This document shows, in pieces, positions 1-9,600 of a DNA stretch of 64,000 nucleotides. The notes beneath the pieces are model-generated. The model made no database searches, was not told the DNA's origin, and was given only the letters and a program-made list of their open reading frames with translations. The DNA is from Saprospiraceae bacterium (lineage in GTDB: Bacteria > Bacteroidota > Bacteroidia > Chitinophagales > Saprospiraceae). The DNA is taken from assembly GCA_027488935.1 (NCBI GenBank), contig JAIYAP010000041.1, positions 62,001 to 126,000 of the forward strand. Direction: 5' to 3'. How positions within the stretch are numbered: position 1 is the first letter of the stretch; each line of letters starts with the position of its first letter. The position numbers and the translations under genes were made by a program.

Positions 1-2049
1 CGATGCACCCGTATATCCTTGAAAACTGATCGCTGCAAGCGGTTGGCTGATGACTTTGGCGGTCGGTGCGGCTTTTGTGCCATTCGCACTACCAAACCCA
101 ATAATACCACCACCGCCAGAACCGAAATAATTCACCTCCAAGTCATTTACGCCACCTGTGCTGCTTACGGTAAGGGGGGATTGGGGATTCGCAGTACCGA
201 TGCCCACATTACCTGCATCGGTAATCATCGCAGGGCCACTTTGAGAAGAAAAGAATCCGGCAGCACCGCTATTGGATTCAAAATAACCGCCATAGTTAGC
301 AGTTGAACCGCCATAAACCCCGATTCCTGTATTACAAATACCGGCAATCGCGGTAGCCGCCGAGGTATTTTGAATCCGGAAAACATCGCCCATGCCAGCC
401 CCGATATTCACCGTTTGGCTATAAGGCAAGGTGAGTCCACCGCCTGCTGTGCCCGGTGCCCAGTTGGTCCCATTCCACCGCATCACCTGACCAGTAGTTG
501 CGCCATCTTGTGCAATTTTTAGCCCTGTGACTGCACCATTCGCCAGTTCCGATGTTCCGACCGCATTCGCCGCAATTTGCAGATTGCTAAAAGTTCCGGT
601 AACATCGCCACCAGCAATGGATGCATTGGTTATATCATTAGACGGATCAGCATCGCCTGTATTGGTAATGACATTGCCCGCAATACTGATACCTGCACCA
701 GCAGTATAAGTAGGGCCGCCACCGCCGCCGCTTACGTCGTTCGCGGGCTCCCATTGGTTACTGGAAGCATTCCACTTGATGACCTGCTGGTCGGCAGGAG
801 CAGCAGCGGACACATTGCGCCCTTTTATTTTATTAACCGAAAGTGTTGAAAATGTGCCACTTACATCACCATTGGCGATACTGCTGTTGACAATATCATC
901 GGCTCCATCCGTATCACCGGTATTGGAAATAACACTGCCTCCAACAATGCTAATACCCGTACCTGCCGAATAAGTACCTGCCGGACCAACCGGGCCAGTA
1001 GCGCCTGTAGGGCCTGCGGGTCCAGTTAAGCCAATTGGGCCTTGCGCACCCGTTGCACCTGCGGCACCTGTTAAGCCGATCGGACCTTGCGCACCCGTTG
1101 CACCTGCAGGACCAGTCAAGCCAACTGGACCTTGTGCGCCTGCGGGACCTGTTAAGCCAACCGGGCCTTGTGCACCTGTTGCACCTGCGGCACCTGTTAA
1201 GCCGATCGGACCTTGCGCACCTGTTGCACCCGTTAAGCCAACCGGACCTTGTGGACCTGTTGCACCTGTTAAGCCAATCGGACCTTGTGCACCTGGTGCA
1301 CCTGCGGCACCCGTTAAGCCAACCGGACCTTGTGCACCTGTTGCACCTGCGGCACCCGTTAAGCCAACCGGACCTTGTGGACCTGTTGCACCTGTGGGAC
1401 CTGTTAAGCCAACCGGGCCTTGTGGACCTGTTGCACCCGGTAAGCCAACCGGGCCTTGTGGACCTGTTGCACCTGTTAAGCCAATCGGACCTTGCGCGCC
1501 CGTTGCACCTGCGGCACCCGTTAGGCCAATCGGACCTTGCGGACCCGTTGCACCTGCGGCACCCGTTAAGCCAACCGGGCCTTGCGGACCCGTTGCACCT
1601 GCGGGACCTGTTAAGCCAATCGGACCTTGTGGACCAACTGCGCCGCCGCCATTACCCGAGAACAAGGCATAAGGCACACTCATCAATTGCGTGGTGCCCA
1701 GTTCGGTGGCCACCGCGCCGTTGAGCACAAATACTTTCAGGTATTTGGAGCCACTGGCCCAGTTGATCGTATTAAATGTGCCGGTGCTGGGCGTACCCTG
1801 CCCCACCACCAGGTTAATCAGGCCAAAGTCGTTGGTATTGATTACATGGCTTTCTGCGTATTCCACGGGACCGGCTGGGTCGCCGTTGCGCAAAGAAAAA
1901 AGCAGGGAAACCGTTTGATTGGTCACAGGCGCATTCGCAGCGTCCCGCACAATGCATTGGTAATTAAATCCTTGCGGTGCCTGCCCGAAGAGTGGTTTCA
2001 AACAGAAAAGCAGCGCCAGCACCAGGATGGAAAAGCGTAAATTTTTCAT
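1..2049 (-). CDS. Collagen-like, tail-fibre-like secreted protein (3' end outside window)
   Basis: The frame is open from the ATG at 2049 to the window edge (683 codons), so the ORF track lacks it and the C-terminus is not seen. Residues 1-22 look like a signal peptide ending in LFGQ. Residues 23-130 form a small domain beginning APQGFNYQ, common at the start of Bacteroidota surface proteins. Residues of about 135-355 are Gly-X-Y triplets of the [16 protein letters not shown] kind. Then come two modules with (Y)xAGxGISI...NTGD, and motifs [12 protein letters not shown] and [10 protein letters not shown], which in tail-fibre-like proteins precede a self-cleaving chaperone end. The ATG lies 10 bp after the stop of the T9SS protein, so the two are probably cotranscribed. 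The likely role is a trimeric surface fibre. The signal peptide argues against a phage gene. Confidence 0.85.
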   Translation of the reverse strand, partial: MKNLRFSILVLALLFCLKPLFGQAPQGFNYQCIVRDAANAPVTNQTVSLLFSLRNGDPAGPVEYAESHVINTNDFGLINLVVGQGTPSTGTFNTINWASGSKYLKVFVLNGAVATELGTTQLMSVPYALFSGNGGGAVGPQGPIGLTGPAGATGPQGPVGLTGAAGATGPQGPIGLTGAAGATGAQGPIGLTGATGPQGPVGLPGATGPQGPVGLTGPTGATGPQGPVGLTGAAGATGAQGPVGLTGAAGAPGAQGPIGLTGATGPQGPVGLTGATGAQGPIGLTGAAGATGAQGPVGLTGPAGAQGPVGLTGPAGATGAQGPIGLTGAAGATGAQGPIGLTGPAGPTGATGPVGPAGTYSAGTGISIVGGSVISNTGDTDGADDIVNSSIANGDVSGTFSTLSVNKIKGRNVSAAAPADQQVIKWNASSNQWEPANDVSGGGGGPTYTAGAGISIAGNVITNTGDADPSNDITNASIAGGDVTGTFSNLQIAANAVGTSELANGAVTGLKIAQDGATTGQVMRWNGTNWAPGTAGGGLTLPYSQTVNIGAGMGDVFRIQNTSAATAIAGICNTGIGVYGGSTANYGGYFESNSGAAGFFSSQSGPAMITDAGNVGIGTANPQSPLTVSSTGGVNDLEVNYFGSGGGGIIGFGSANGTKAAPTAKVISQPLAAISFQGYTGAS
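983..1645 (-). repeat. Tandem repeats encoding collagen-like Gly-X-Y triplets
   Basis: About 660 bp of imperfect short-period repeats, with units built from GGTCCACAAGGTCCGGTTGG-like and GGTGCAACAGG-like blocks on the minus strand. They keep frame throughout and encode about 220 residues of Gly-X-Y triplets. Unit order varies ([12 protein letters not shown] variants), which suggests expansion and contraction by slippage or recombination. Confidence 0.9.
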
Positions 2050-2059
2050 AGCAGTTGAA

Positions 2060-2578
2060 TTATAAGGAGGTTTTTACAAATCGGATGATGGTTATTTGCC
2101 CCGTAACAGGGTCTTTGATTTCAAGAAGATAGAGCCCGGCAGTATAAGTACTGCAATCAATCGCCGAAAACGGAGGCACTGCCTGCCAATCGGCCACCAA
2201 TGACCCGGTGATACTCCACACCCGGGTATCCAGCGTGCCACCTCCCGGATGTTCGTACTGGATATGCAGCATCGATGAAGTAGGATTGGGATAAACCGCT
2301 AATTGCCAGTCGGCCATCACATCCTTTGTATTGACCATTGGAAGTGCACATTCGGGCTGGTGAAAGCCCTGGGTAACAACCATCAAGCCGTCGGTCGTGG
2401 CGAGTGTGGCGGTCATGACTTCGCCAAGCGTCGCATCGTACTTTCTGCCAAGTTTTTCGACACTGAGGCCGCTGCTGCCGATCACCTGCATACAGATATT
2501 GTCCACGATTTGTTGGGACCACATACGATTCAGGCACAGGAATGCCGCAACGGTTAGGAAGCATTTTTTTGTGTTCAT
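2060..2578 (-). CDS. Small secreted protein with T9SS type A sorting domain
   Basis: A 172-residue protein with a signal peptide (residues 1-22, ending MWSQ). The first half contains [12 protein letters not shown] and a stretch rich in Thr/Ala. It ends in a typical type A C-terminal sorting domain: [15 protein letters not shown] near residue 95, a central VWSITG strand, then GLYLLEI and the final FVKTSL. Such domains direct export through the type IX secretion system and cleavage or anchoring at the cell surface. The mature region before the tag is only about 70 residues and I do not recognise it. It lies directly upstream of the collagen-like gene and 19 bp after the beta-helix lipoprotein gene, on the same strand. 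A three-gene surface-protein transcript is an inference from this spacing. Confidence 0.85.
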   Translation of the reverse strand: MNTKKCFLTVAAFLCLNRMWSQQIVDNICMQVIGSSGLSVEKLGRKYDATLGEVMTATLATTDGLMVVTQGFHQPECALPMVNTKDVMADWQLAVYPNPTSSMLHIQYEHPGGGTLDTRVWSITGSLVADWQAVPPFSAIDCSTYTAGLYLLEIKDPVTGQITIIRFVKTSL

Positions 2579-2597
2579 AATTTACAATTGAAAAGGG

Positions 2598-3776
2598 TTA
2601 CCAGCTATGTACATTTTCGCCCGAAATGCCGCTGAAGAGGTTGTTGCCCTGTGTCACAGAAGCAAGGGTATTGGTACGGATACAAATGCCGTGGTTGGAA
2701 CTGTTCCCCACGGTACAATGCTGAATGGTTACATTCACATTGCCCAGGGTTTTGGTGATATAGACATTGCCGGTATGGGGACTTGAACCGGTTTTGCCGC
2801 CGTCACTGATGTTACAATAGGTAAGATTAGCGAGTCCGGCATTTACTTTAATGCCTTTCCAATAACCGGCCGTCGTATTGGCTCCTTTGAAAAGGATTGG
2901 TTTCACGGGTGTTCCATTGGCAAAGAGTTTTCCCGTAGTGGCATTGTTTTGATATAGAATCAATTCGGCATCGGCACCAAAGAGCAAGGTTGCGCCCGCT
3001 TCTATCGTCACTTCATTTTCAATTTCCGTTTCTCCGCTGAACAGAAAAGCCACCGGCAAAGCAGGCCACAATCCGGATTTACGCACCTGATCGCCTTTTA
3101 CTTTTACCTGATCATGCGTATTACCGGTCAGCACGTTCGCGGTACCTGCCAATTGGCCCAGCGAATTGGCCGTAACGGACGCCACATAATCGCAATTGGT
3201 GATGGTGTTGCTGCTGAACGCACTCAGTGTACTTTCATCGTGTACATCGAGGCCCACCGAACTGCTGTTTAGTATGCGGCAGTTGGTCATAGACAATCCG
3301 GCATCGCCCAGCGTGTTACCGACCACCACAGCACCTACACCGGTGCCCGTACCGGCTCCGGCATCCTGTATGGTACAGTAATTCAATTGATTGTCCGTTT
3401 TTCCGTAAAGAACAATTCCTTTCCAAAATCCTTTGGAATTGTCTTTGCCCCTGAACACAATTGGGTCGGCGGCCGTACCATTGGCTTGCAGGGCGGTGGC
3501 GTTCATTTCCAGACTGCCATTGTTTTCAAATACGATTTCGGTACCCGGTTCGATGGTAAGCGTGGCGTTCAACTGAAACAGAATACGGCCCGTAATGATA
3601 TAATCGATACCGTTTTTGTTGTGGTTGGTCCACGTTTGTGGGTTTCCCGAATAGACTTTATTGCTAATGGCAATAGCATCATCGGCGGGCGCTTCGATGG
3701 GATCGGGTTTACAGGCCCACTGGGAGCCCAAAACAGCGAGGGTAAAAAGCAGGAGGATACTTTTTGTTAAATGCAT
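2598..3776 (-). CDS. Parallel beta-helix repeat lipoprotein
   Basis: A 392-residue protein. The N-terminus MHLTKSILLLFTLAVLG...WAC is a lipoprotein signal with the acylated Cys at about residue 22. The body is a right-handed parallel beta-helix: repeated rungs such as LTIEPGTEIVFENNGSLEM, PIVFRGKDN..GFWKGI and a second half with EVTIEAGATLLFGADAEL and PILFKGANT..GYWKGI. The two halves are an internal duplication, with matching LNYCTIQDAG and LTYCNISDGG turns. Related proteins often bind or cleave polysaccharides, but no catalytic residues can be assigned, so a structural or binding role on the cell surface is as likely. It is the first gene of the minus-strand run that continues into the T9SS and collagen-like genes. 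Confidence 0.82.
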   Translation of the reverse strand: MHLTKSILLLFTLAVLGSQWACKPDPIEAPADDAIAISNKVYSGNPQTWTNHNKNGIDYIITGRILFQLNATLTIEPGTEIVFENNGSLEMNATALQANGTAADPIVFRGKDNSKGFWKGIVLYGKTDNQLNYCTIQDAGAGTGTGVGAVVVGNTLGDAGLSMTNCRILNSSSVGLDVHDESTLSAFSSNTITNCDYVASVTANSLGQLAGTANVLTGNTHDQVKVKGDQVRKSGLWPALPVAFLFSGETEIENEVTIEAGATLLFGADAELILYQNNATTGKLFANGTPVKPILFKGANTTAGYWKGIKVNAGLANLTYCNISDGGKTGSSPHTGNVYITKTLGNVNVTIQHCTVGNSSNHGICIRTNTLASVTQGNNLFSGISGENVHSW

Positions 3777-3951
3777 GGCTAATCAATTTTTAGGTTCAAT
3801 CAAAAGGGATTAATGCCTTTCTATACCTAAGTGTAGCCATTCAAAAAAACATAAGTGGTCAGGAGGTTTTTTTATTTTTTTTCAGGACGACCCTCCCAAA
3901 ACGTTAGAAACTTTGGAAGGGAATCGCCCATAAAATCGATCGTAAATCGTA

Positions 3952-6900
3952 TTATCCATTGACCAGCACAAAACTTCCCCAGTAAAATGGTTGCGGATAT
4001 TTGGCTTTGAGCGTCTGTTGCGCTTTACGGAAGGCGGCTGTTTTCGACATGCCCGAAGTCCAGTTGTCGTAAAAATGCGTCATAAACAGTTCGGTCGCTT
4101 TATCTTCCACTTCCCACAGTGACATGATGAGCGATTTTGCTCCTGCAATACGAAAAGCGCGTTGCAGTCCGTAAACACCTTCGCCGTTTTGGATTTTACC
4201 CAGCCCGGTATTGCAGGCCGAAAGCACCACGAGTTCGGTTCCATCCAAGGGCAGGACGGCGGCTTCGAAAGCGGTCAGGATGCCGTCATTGCGATCGGCG
4301 GGGTGGCCATTCAGGGTGTTTTCTGCTCCGGTAAAAAACAACATCGAGCGCAAGGCAGGATTCTGCGCCGCTGCCGGACTGGCAAAACCAGGAGCATCCG
4401 TCCGTTTTTCTGCATTCAAAAAATAACCATGCGTGGCAATATGCAGCACCTTGGGGTTTTTACATTTTTTGAGGGTGTCTTCGGTCGCTTGTGCGCCCGT
4501 AAAAACAACCGGGTTCCATTTTTGGGCCGATAGTTTTTGGGCAATCTGCTCCACTTCACGCTTACTCCCCGGCAACGGCGTGAGTTTAAAATGACCACCC
4601 GCTTCTTCCAACACATCGCGGTAATTCTGATCAACCGCATCGCCAGGTCCGGATATCGCAGCATTGCCGAAAGCCGGATTGCCAAATAAGGCCGCAATAC
4701 CTGGCTCCATACCTGCATTTTCCGGACTGCGTTCGAGGATATGGCGCAGGTTGGTGACCTGGACAAGCGCCAGATTATCCACCAGATAAGATCCGTCGGG
4801 TTTGCGCAACGTACTCAGGTTCATTTTATGAAAAATACCGTCGGGTGAAAAATAAAGGGTGGAAACACCGTTGAGATGCGCGGCAATTGGTGCCCACACT
4901 TTTTCATAAACAGCCGCTGAAACATCTTTTTTACGGGAAATCTCACTTTGGTACTGACCGACCGCGAAGGATTCTATTTCATTTCCATTTTCCAGAAAAA
5001 CGAGTTCGGGACGGGTGGCGCCGGGTTTGATGATGGAAATGGCATAAATGGCTGTGTCATGAAAAGAGCCGTTTTGAAATAACTGAAAACGCATGATATC
5101 GAGGGCCGCTTCTCCTGGTTGCAGGGCATTTCGGATGGTGGTCCAATTTGCAGCCGTATCTTGCCGCACAATTGGCACCCCTTTCCGAACCAATTTTTCT
5201 TCCAGGGCTTCGGTAGTTGCCTCCATCTCCTTCAAATCCAGGCCTCTTCGGGTCGCTTCTTCGGGGGGAAACTGCAAAGCGTTGCTGAGCTCATCCCGTG
5301 ATTCCAGCCATTGATTGTATTCTTGAACGATCTGTGTATCACTGGAATTCTGCACAAAAGCCATCGTTTTACGGGTGGTATTTTCAAGAATATTCTTGAC
5401 AAACAGTTGAAGATTTATGATATCTTCTGATACATCCATATTCTTATTGCGCAGGGCAAAACTCCCCAGATGGGCGAATGCACGTAATTCAGTTTCAAAT
5501 GTTTGAAAACGTTCCCGGTCGGTAAGGGTTTGAAGGGCATCCAGGAATAGATCATGCTCCATTTTAAGGTACTCCCTGTAAGCAGCAATAGCCAGCTCAG
5601 GTTTACCCCAGTCATCGTAAAGTTGGAATTTATTCCCCAGGATATGTCCCAGCCAGCCCACCGTATTTTCCGTTTGGTAGGCGACTTCAATGGCCTGATC
5701 AAAGTACGCCGCCGCCGCTTGATAACGTTTTTCGTTGTACAAATAAAGACCTTTGCTATGTAGATAAATTACAGATTTATCACAAGAAAAATCTTTGGAG
5801 CTCAGGGCATTCTTTTCTATTTTTTCTAAAAGCGCGGCGGCGGCAGACTGCTGTTTTCTGTTGCATAGCGTTTGAGCCCACCATCCGGTAACGATGAGTG
5901 TTTGATCGGCGTCCGGTCCATAAATTTTTTCATTTATAGCGATCGATTGCTGAAAACAGGAATCTGCCTGCGCATCCATTTTCACCTCATTGTAAAGCAA
6001 TGCCAGTTCTCTGAAAATCAGTGCGTTAATAGGGTCATCCGGGTAATTGGCCTGGCAAATTCGGCGTGCTTCTTCCAGGTTCTTTATGCCTTCCCCAAAA
6101 ATTTTCAACTCCCGTTGTATGATGCCGAGCACCGAAAAAATTTCGGCTATTTCCATTTGGCTCATATCGCTTTTGCCGCTCCTTGCAATTTCCACTAATT
6201 GCTGCGAAATTGTCTCCGCCTCTTCCATCTTCCCCAAAAACTTATACAACTGGGCTAAAAGGTTCAGCGTCTCCAGATAGGAAGTACTGCCTTCCCCATA
6301 TTGCTCTTTTTTTAAAACCAGGCATTTTTTTAAGTAGGTCTCCGCTTTTTTGATCTGCAAATCCTGGAAATAGAACATCCCGGTCAAATGCAGGCACTTC
6401 AAATAATCAGGATTTAATGCATCCTTCTTTCGCTCATAGGCGCTTAAGCAATCCAAAAATGCCTGTTCTGCCAATTGCTTTTCTCCTACTTGTACCGCAA
6501 CGATGCCCAATTGCATCAGGGTTTCCAAATTATATGGATCATCCTTGCCTAAAAGTTTTTGGGTAATCGCATAAGCATTTTGCAACTGAACGAAAGCCGG
6601 TTGCAACTGGTTCGTAGCCCGGCTTACAGCACTCCATTGCCGCCATATTTTGGCAGTGGCAAGATTATCTTCAAAATGTTTTTTTTGAATAATTTCGGTC
6701 GACAGTTGCAGCAATGAATCTGCTTTTCTAAACTGCTTTTGGCGATAAGCACAAGTACCCATTTTACTCAAACCAAGCGCCCGCTCAAAACTCTCGTCGC
6801 CATTTTCAGCCTGGGCAGTCCGCTCCCACTGTTGAGCCAGTATAAAGGCCTGATCGTATTGCTTGGCAGCAATCAGCGTATCAAACTGGCCGGAATAACG

Positions 6901-6975
6901 ATCTGAAAGAGACTGTCCGGAAATGGTTTGGCCACAACAACAGCCGATAACCAGCAAAGAAATGAATATGCGCAT
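3952..6975 (-). CDS. Exported TPR-CHAT protein (putative caspase-like protease)
   Basis: The track ORF starts at 7041, but the Met at 6975 (MRIFISLLVIGCCCG) begins a clear signal peptide ending in SGQS, so I take that start (1007 residues). Residues of about 25-480 are helical TPR repeats of about 42 residues. A coiled helical stretch follows. Residues of about 700-1007 form a CHAT domain, the caspase-like protease fold of separase and TPR-CHAT proteins. The catalytic pair is His849 in HIATHGYF and Cys921 in LSACNTG. The C-terminus keeps MSLWEVED and PFYWGSFVLVNG, typical of the family. The signal peptide implies periplasmic or outer-membrane action, unlike the cytoplasmic CHAT-NB-ARC protein at 11887. 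The substrate is unknown. It is transcribed divergently from the gene at 7161. Confidence 0.88.
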   Translation of the reverse strand: MRIFISLLVIGCCCGQTISGQSLSDRYSGQFDTLIAAKQYDQAFILAQQWERTAQAENGDESFERALGLSKMGTCAYRQKQFRKADSLLQLSTEIIQKKHFEDNLATAKIWRQWSAVSRATNQLQPAFVQLQNAYAITQKLLGKDDPYNLETLMQLGIVAVQVGEKQLAEQAFLDCLSAYERKKDALNPDYLKCLHLTGMFYFQDLQIKKAETYLKKCLVLKKEQYGEGSTSYLETLNLLAQLYKFLGKMEEAETISQQLVEIARSGKSDMSQMEIAEIFSVLGIIQRELKIFGEGIKNLEEARRICQANYPDDPINALIFRELALLYNEVKMDAQADSCFQQSIAINEKIYGPDADQTLIVTGWWAQTLCNRKQQSAAAALLEKIEKNALSSKDFSCDKSVIYLHSKGLYLYNEKRYQAAAAYFDQAIEVAYQTENTVGWLGHILGNKFQLYDDWGKPELAIAAYREYLKMEHDLFLDALQTLTDRERFQTFETELRAFAHLGSFALRNKNMDVSEDIINLQLFVKNILENTTRKTMAFVQNSSDTQIVQEYNQWLESRDELSNALQFPPEEATRRGLDLKEMEATTEALEEKLVRKGVPIVRQDTAANWTTIRNALQPGEAALDIMRFQLFQNGSFHDTAIYAISIIKPGATRPELVFLENGNEIESFAVGQYQSEISRKKDVSAAVYEKVWAPIAAHLNGVSTLYFSPDGIFHKMNLSTLRKPDGSYLVDNLALVQVTNLRHILERSPENAGMEPGIAALFGNPAFGNAAISGPGDAVDQNYRDVLEEAGGHFKLTPLPGSKREVEQIAQKLSAQKWNPVVFTGAQATEDTLKKCKNPKVLHIATHGYFLNAEKRTDAPGFASPAAAQNPALRSMLFFTGAENTLNGHPADRNDGILTAFEAAVLPLDGTELVVLSACNTGLGKIQNGEGVYGLQRAFRIAGAKSLIMSLWEVEDKATELFMTHFYDNWTSGMSKTAAFRKAQQTLKAKYPQPFYWGSFVLVNG

Positions 6976-7100
6976 TTTGTTCGTTTTAAAAATGAGTGCT
7001 CCAAAAAAGCGGCGATCACTTTTCTGTCCCGGCAATCGCAAAGATCTTCCAGCTATTTGATAAGTGTAGATAACCTGAAAAACATTAATAGGAAACGTTG

Positions 7101-7140
7101 TTTTTTTGGATTTATAAGCAGTAAGTAGTATGTTTGCTTA
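7101..7140 (+). promoter_or_regulatory. Bacteroidota-type promoter, shared motif copy 1
   Basis: A -33-like TTTG (7105-7108) and a -7 box TATGTTTG (7129-7136, consensus TAnnTTTG) are 20 bp apart. The sequence from TTTTTGGATTTAT through TAGTATGTTTGCTTACGAACTACCG closely matches the stretches at 11245 and 16578. It drives the gene at 7161 with a leader of about 20 nt. Confidence 0.6.
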
Positions 7141-7160
7141 CGAACTACCGCTTGAAAACG

Positions 7161-8474
7161 ATGAAACATGCGCTTTATACTTGCTTTTTCCTGTTGCTCT
7201 GTCTAGCCCCTAAAGCACCACAGGCACAAAACGTCCTGTATTCCACTTTTTCCGACGATGACATCTATTCGATCAACTTAGCGACCTGCGAGACGACCCT
7301 CGTGGCCACCCCCAACATATCGGAGGTGACCATGGATATTTGGCAAATGCAAAATGGGCTCATCTATATTATGTCCTCCGGCTCAGGAACCAACTTGTGG
7401 GTACACGACCCATCCACTGGATCAACCACCCTGCTGATTTCGTCCATTTCCGGCTTTCCATTCTCGATGTATGGCCTGACCGATTCCACCTTGCTCATTC
7501 ATACGGCTAATGGTTTGTACAGTTATAACATCAATCAAAACACCAATACGTTCCTGGGACCGTTGCCGCCCTTGTTCAATGGGGAGATTTTTGAGTACAA
7601 TGGGCAACTGTATGCGCAAAACATTGGCTACATGTACGAACTGAACCTTAATCCGCCGCAAATCACGCAAGTTGGCCCGCTCATCCCGGCAAGTTATCCA
7701 ATCATTGAAGTTTGCGGAACCCTTTTTTCGTTTGGCGAAACCGGTGCAAGTGAATTCAATTTTTCAAATTATACGGACAACAACCTGTGTTTTGTGCCGA
7801 CAAGCGGTTTGGGCAATATCAATGTTGCCCCGGATCCATTCAACAACAGCGGTCCACGCTGCAATTGCACAACGGAGTCCGGTAATTTCACGGGCCCAAA
7901 CGGGATCTATAATTATTACTCCTATTTTTCCTGTATCAACAACCCCATTACCCTGAATTTCGACAATACGCAAGTGTTGGACGGCGACGACAACCTGGTT
8001 TTTGTGCTGGCTACGGTGAATAACGCGACCAATGTGGTGCAGTACGATATTATCCAAACCTACAACCAGGCTATCATCACGTTTGTGCCGGGCGTGACCC
8101 AGCCCAATACCGGGTACACGGTGTTTGCCATGGCGGGCAATGCCGACGGCAGCTCGGTCGACCTGAACGACCCATGCCTGGATGTGTCGCTAGAAGCATC
8201 TGTATATTGGTATGCTGGCCCCACGGTGGCGTTTGCTGGCAGTTCAAGCTTCTGCGGGGGTGGTTGCCAGGATATCACGGCCACTTTCACGGGCATCCAG
8301 CCTTTTAACCTTACCTATACCGTGTCCTTTGGCGGCGGCCCACCCCAGACGTTTAATCAAGTATTCAATAGTAGCTCGGCTGCGATCCAGATTTGCCCGC
8401 CCGCGGGATTTTCTGGCTCGATTCAGGTGCAGGCAACCAACCTGAGCGATTCTAAGTGTCCTTGTGGGCCTTAG
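7161..8474 (+). CDS. Secreted protein of unknown function, probably truncated at the 3' end
   Basis: I choose the ATG at 7161 (MKHALYTCFFLLLCLAP) because it opens a signal peptide ending QAQN and lies just behind the promoter. The TTG at 7134 in the track overlaps the -7 box. Mature residues of about 25-240 resemble a beta-propeller-like start (NVLYSTFSDDDIYSINLATCE). Later residues form beta-sandwich modules of the kind found in very long Bacteroidota adhesins. The protein stops at KCPCGP right after such a module, with no T9SS tag, so it is likely the front part of a once longer protein. Its last 30-odd codons recur at 9601-9714 beyond the Fic gene. The function is unknown. Confidence 0.7.
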   Translation: MKHALYTCFFLLLCLAPKAPQAQNVLYSTFSDDDIYSINLATCETTLVATPNISEVTMDIWQMQNGLIYIMSSGSGTNLWVHDPSTGSTTLLISSISGFPFSMYGLTDSTLLIHTANGLYSYNINQNTNTFLGPLPPLFNGEIFEYNGQLYAQNIGYMYELNLNPPQITQVGPLIPASYPIIEVCGTLFSFGETGASEFNFSNYTDNNLCFVPTSGLGNINVAPDPFNNSGPRCNCTTESGNFTGPNGIYNYYSYFSCINNPITLNFDNTQVLDGDDNLVFVLATVNNATNVVQYDIIQTYNQAIITFVPGVTQPNTGYTVFAMAGNADGSSVDLNDPCLDVSLEASVYWYAGPTVAFAGSSSFCGGGCQDITATFTGIQPFNLTYTVSFGGGPPQTFNQVFNSSSAAIQICPPAGFSGSIQVQATNLSDSKCPCGP

Positions 8475-8490
8475 GGGTGTTTGGGCAGGC
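8377..8490 (+). repeat. 114-bp direct repeat, left copy (end of gene 7161)
   Basis: This stretch begins CGGCTGCGATCCAGATTTG and ends GGGCAGGC. It is repeated with about nine differences at 9601-9714. It covers the last 32 codons and stop of the gene at 7161 plus 16 bp beyond. The Fic gene lies between the two copies. Confidence 0.9.
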
Positions 8491-8543
8491 GGTATTAGGG
8501 CTCAATCAGAATAATCAAAAAATGATTTATATTTGACTTGATA

Positions 8544-8574
8544 TTTGGTGCCTTTTTTAAATATTGTACCTTTG
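8544..8574 (+). promoter_or_regulatory. Bacteroidota-type promoter of the Fic gene
   Basis: TTTG at 8544-8547, a spacer of exactly 19 bp, then TACCTTTG at 8567-8574. This fits the Bacteroidota housekeeping consensus TTTG-N19-TAnnTTTG. It places transcription start near 8580 and so supports the ATG at 8596 rather than the upstream starts at 8545 or 8575. Confidence 0.7.
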
Positions 8575-8595
8575 ATGCGATCAAATGATAGCATC

Positions 8596-9555
8596 ATGAT
8601 TCATAAATACTACGAAGGAACTCCCCAAATAATCAATTTATCAACCGAGATTGGCAGGTTGTTAGGTGTTGTAGATGCTACACATCTTAGGAAGCCGAGG
8701 ACGGAACTTAGGAAAAGAAACAAAGTCAAAACCATTCGTGCCTCCTTGGCAATTGAAGGGAATACTTTGAGCGAAGACCAAATTACCGCCATCATTGACA
8801 ATAAGCGGGTAATCGGCCCTACGAAGGATATCAAAGAGGTGGAGAATGCAATTCGAGTTTATGATCAGCTTTCAACCTTTGACCCTTTCTCGAAAAAATC
8901 ATATTTAGAAGCGCACGGGCAGTTAATGTCTGGTTTGGTGGAAAGGCCGGGTCAGTTTAGGACTGGTTCTTTCGGAGTGATTCAAGGGGACAGGATTGCG
9001 CACTTAGCTCCGCCAGGATGGAATGTAGATAATTTGATGACAAATTTGTTTGAATACCTTAAAAATGGAGAAGATAATCTGATCATCAAGAGTTGTGTAT
9101 TCCACTATGAAATGGAATTTATTCATCCATTCTTGGATGGAAATGGACGGATGGGACGGTTGTGGCAGACTGTAATATTGATGCGCGTAAATCCAGTGTT
9201 CGAGTACCTGCCAATAGAACAAGAGATAAAAAAAAGTCAGGATGCGTATTATCATGTGTTGAGTCAATGCGACAAAGAAGGTTTGTCTACAAAATTTGTC
9301 GAATATTTATTGGACAAGATAAATTTGAGTTTAGCAGAATTAGTCGACACTCAGCGGGATAACTTTACGGATACGGAGCGATTGAACTACTTTTTGGACC
9401 AAAGGGATACCGGCGTGTTTACAAGGAAAGACTACCTTAAAATGTTTCCCCAAATATCAACGGCAACCGCTACGAGAGATTTAAGAAAAGGTGTTGAAGG
9501 GGGGATACTAATCAGGAAAGGTACCGACCGACTAGCGTACTATCAAAGGAAATAA
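8596..9555 (+). CDS. Fic family protein (AMPylase type, class II)
   Basis: A 319-residue protein. The Fic core motif HPFLDGNGRMGR begins at His177, with every catalytic residue of HPFx[D/E]GNGRxxR present, so it should transfer AMP (or another nucleotide moiety) to a protein hydroxyl. An inhibitory helix motif SLAIEGN is seen near residues 50-56, with Glu54 as the switch residue. This makes it a class II, self-inhibited Fic protein. Residues of about 255-319 resemble a winged-helix tail (FTRKDYLKMFPQISTATATRDL), common in Fic proteins that act on DNA-linked targets or regulate themselves. It has its own promoter and sits between two 114-bp direct repeats, which suggests arrival by insertion. 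The target is unknown. Confidence 0.92.
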   Translation: MIHKYYEGTPQIINLSTEIGRLLGVVDATHLRKPRTELRKRNKVKTIRASLAIEGNTLSEDQITAIIDNKRVIGPTKDIKEVENAIRVYDQLSTFDPFSKKSYLEAHGQLMSGLVERPGQFRTGSFGVIQGDRIAHLAPPGWNVDNLMTNLFEYLKNGEDNLIIKSCVFHYEMEFIHPFLDGNGRMGRLWQTVILMRVNPVFEYLPIEQEIKKSQDAYYHVLSQCDKEGLSTKFVEYLLDKINLSLAELVDTQRDNFTDTERLNYFLDQRDTGVFTRKDYLKMFPQISTATATRDLRKGVEGGILIRKGTDRLAYYQRK

Positions 9556-9600
9556 ATAACTGAGCCCAATGCTGCACTGCTTTTTATAGCCGATTAAGAT

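Noticed and set aside
1035-1724. Plus-strand ORFs of 229 and 92 residues rich in Leu/His or Pro/Gly (1035-1724 and 1394-1672)
   Set aside because: They are shadows of the minus-strand collagen-like repeats. The low-complexity codons keep several frames open.
1-2049. Prophage tail fibre
   Set aside because: No phage structural, lysis or integrase genes adjoin and the protein has a signal peptide, so a cell-surface protein is more likely.
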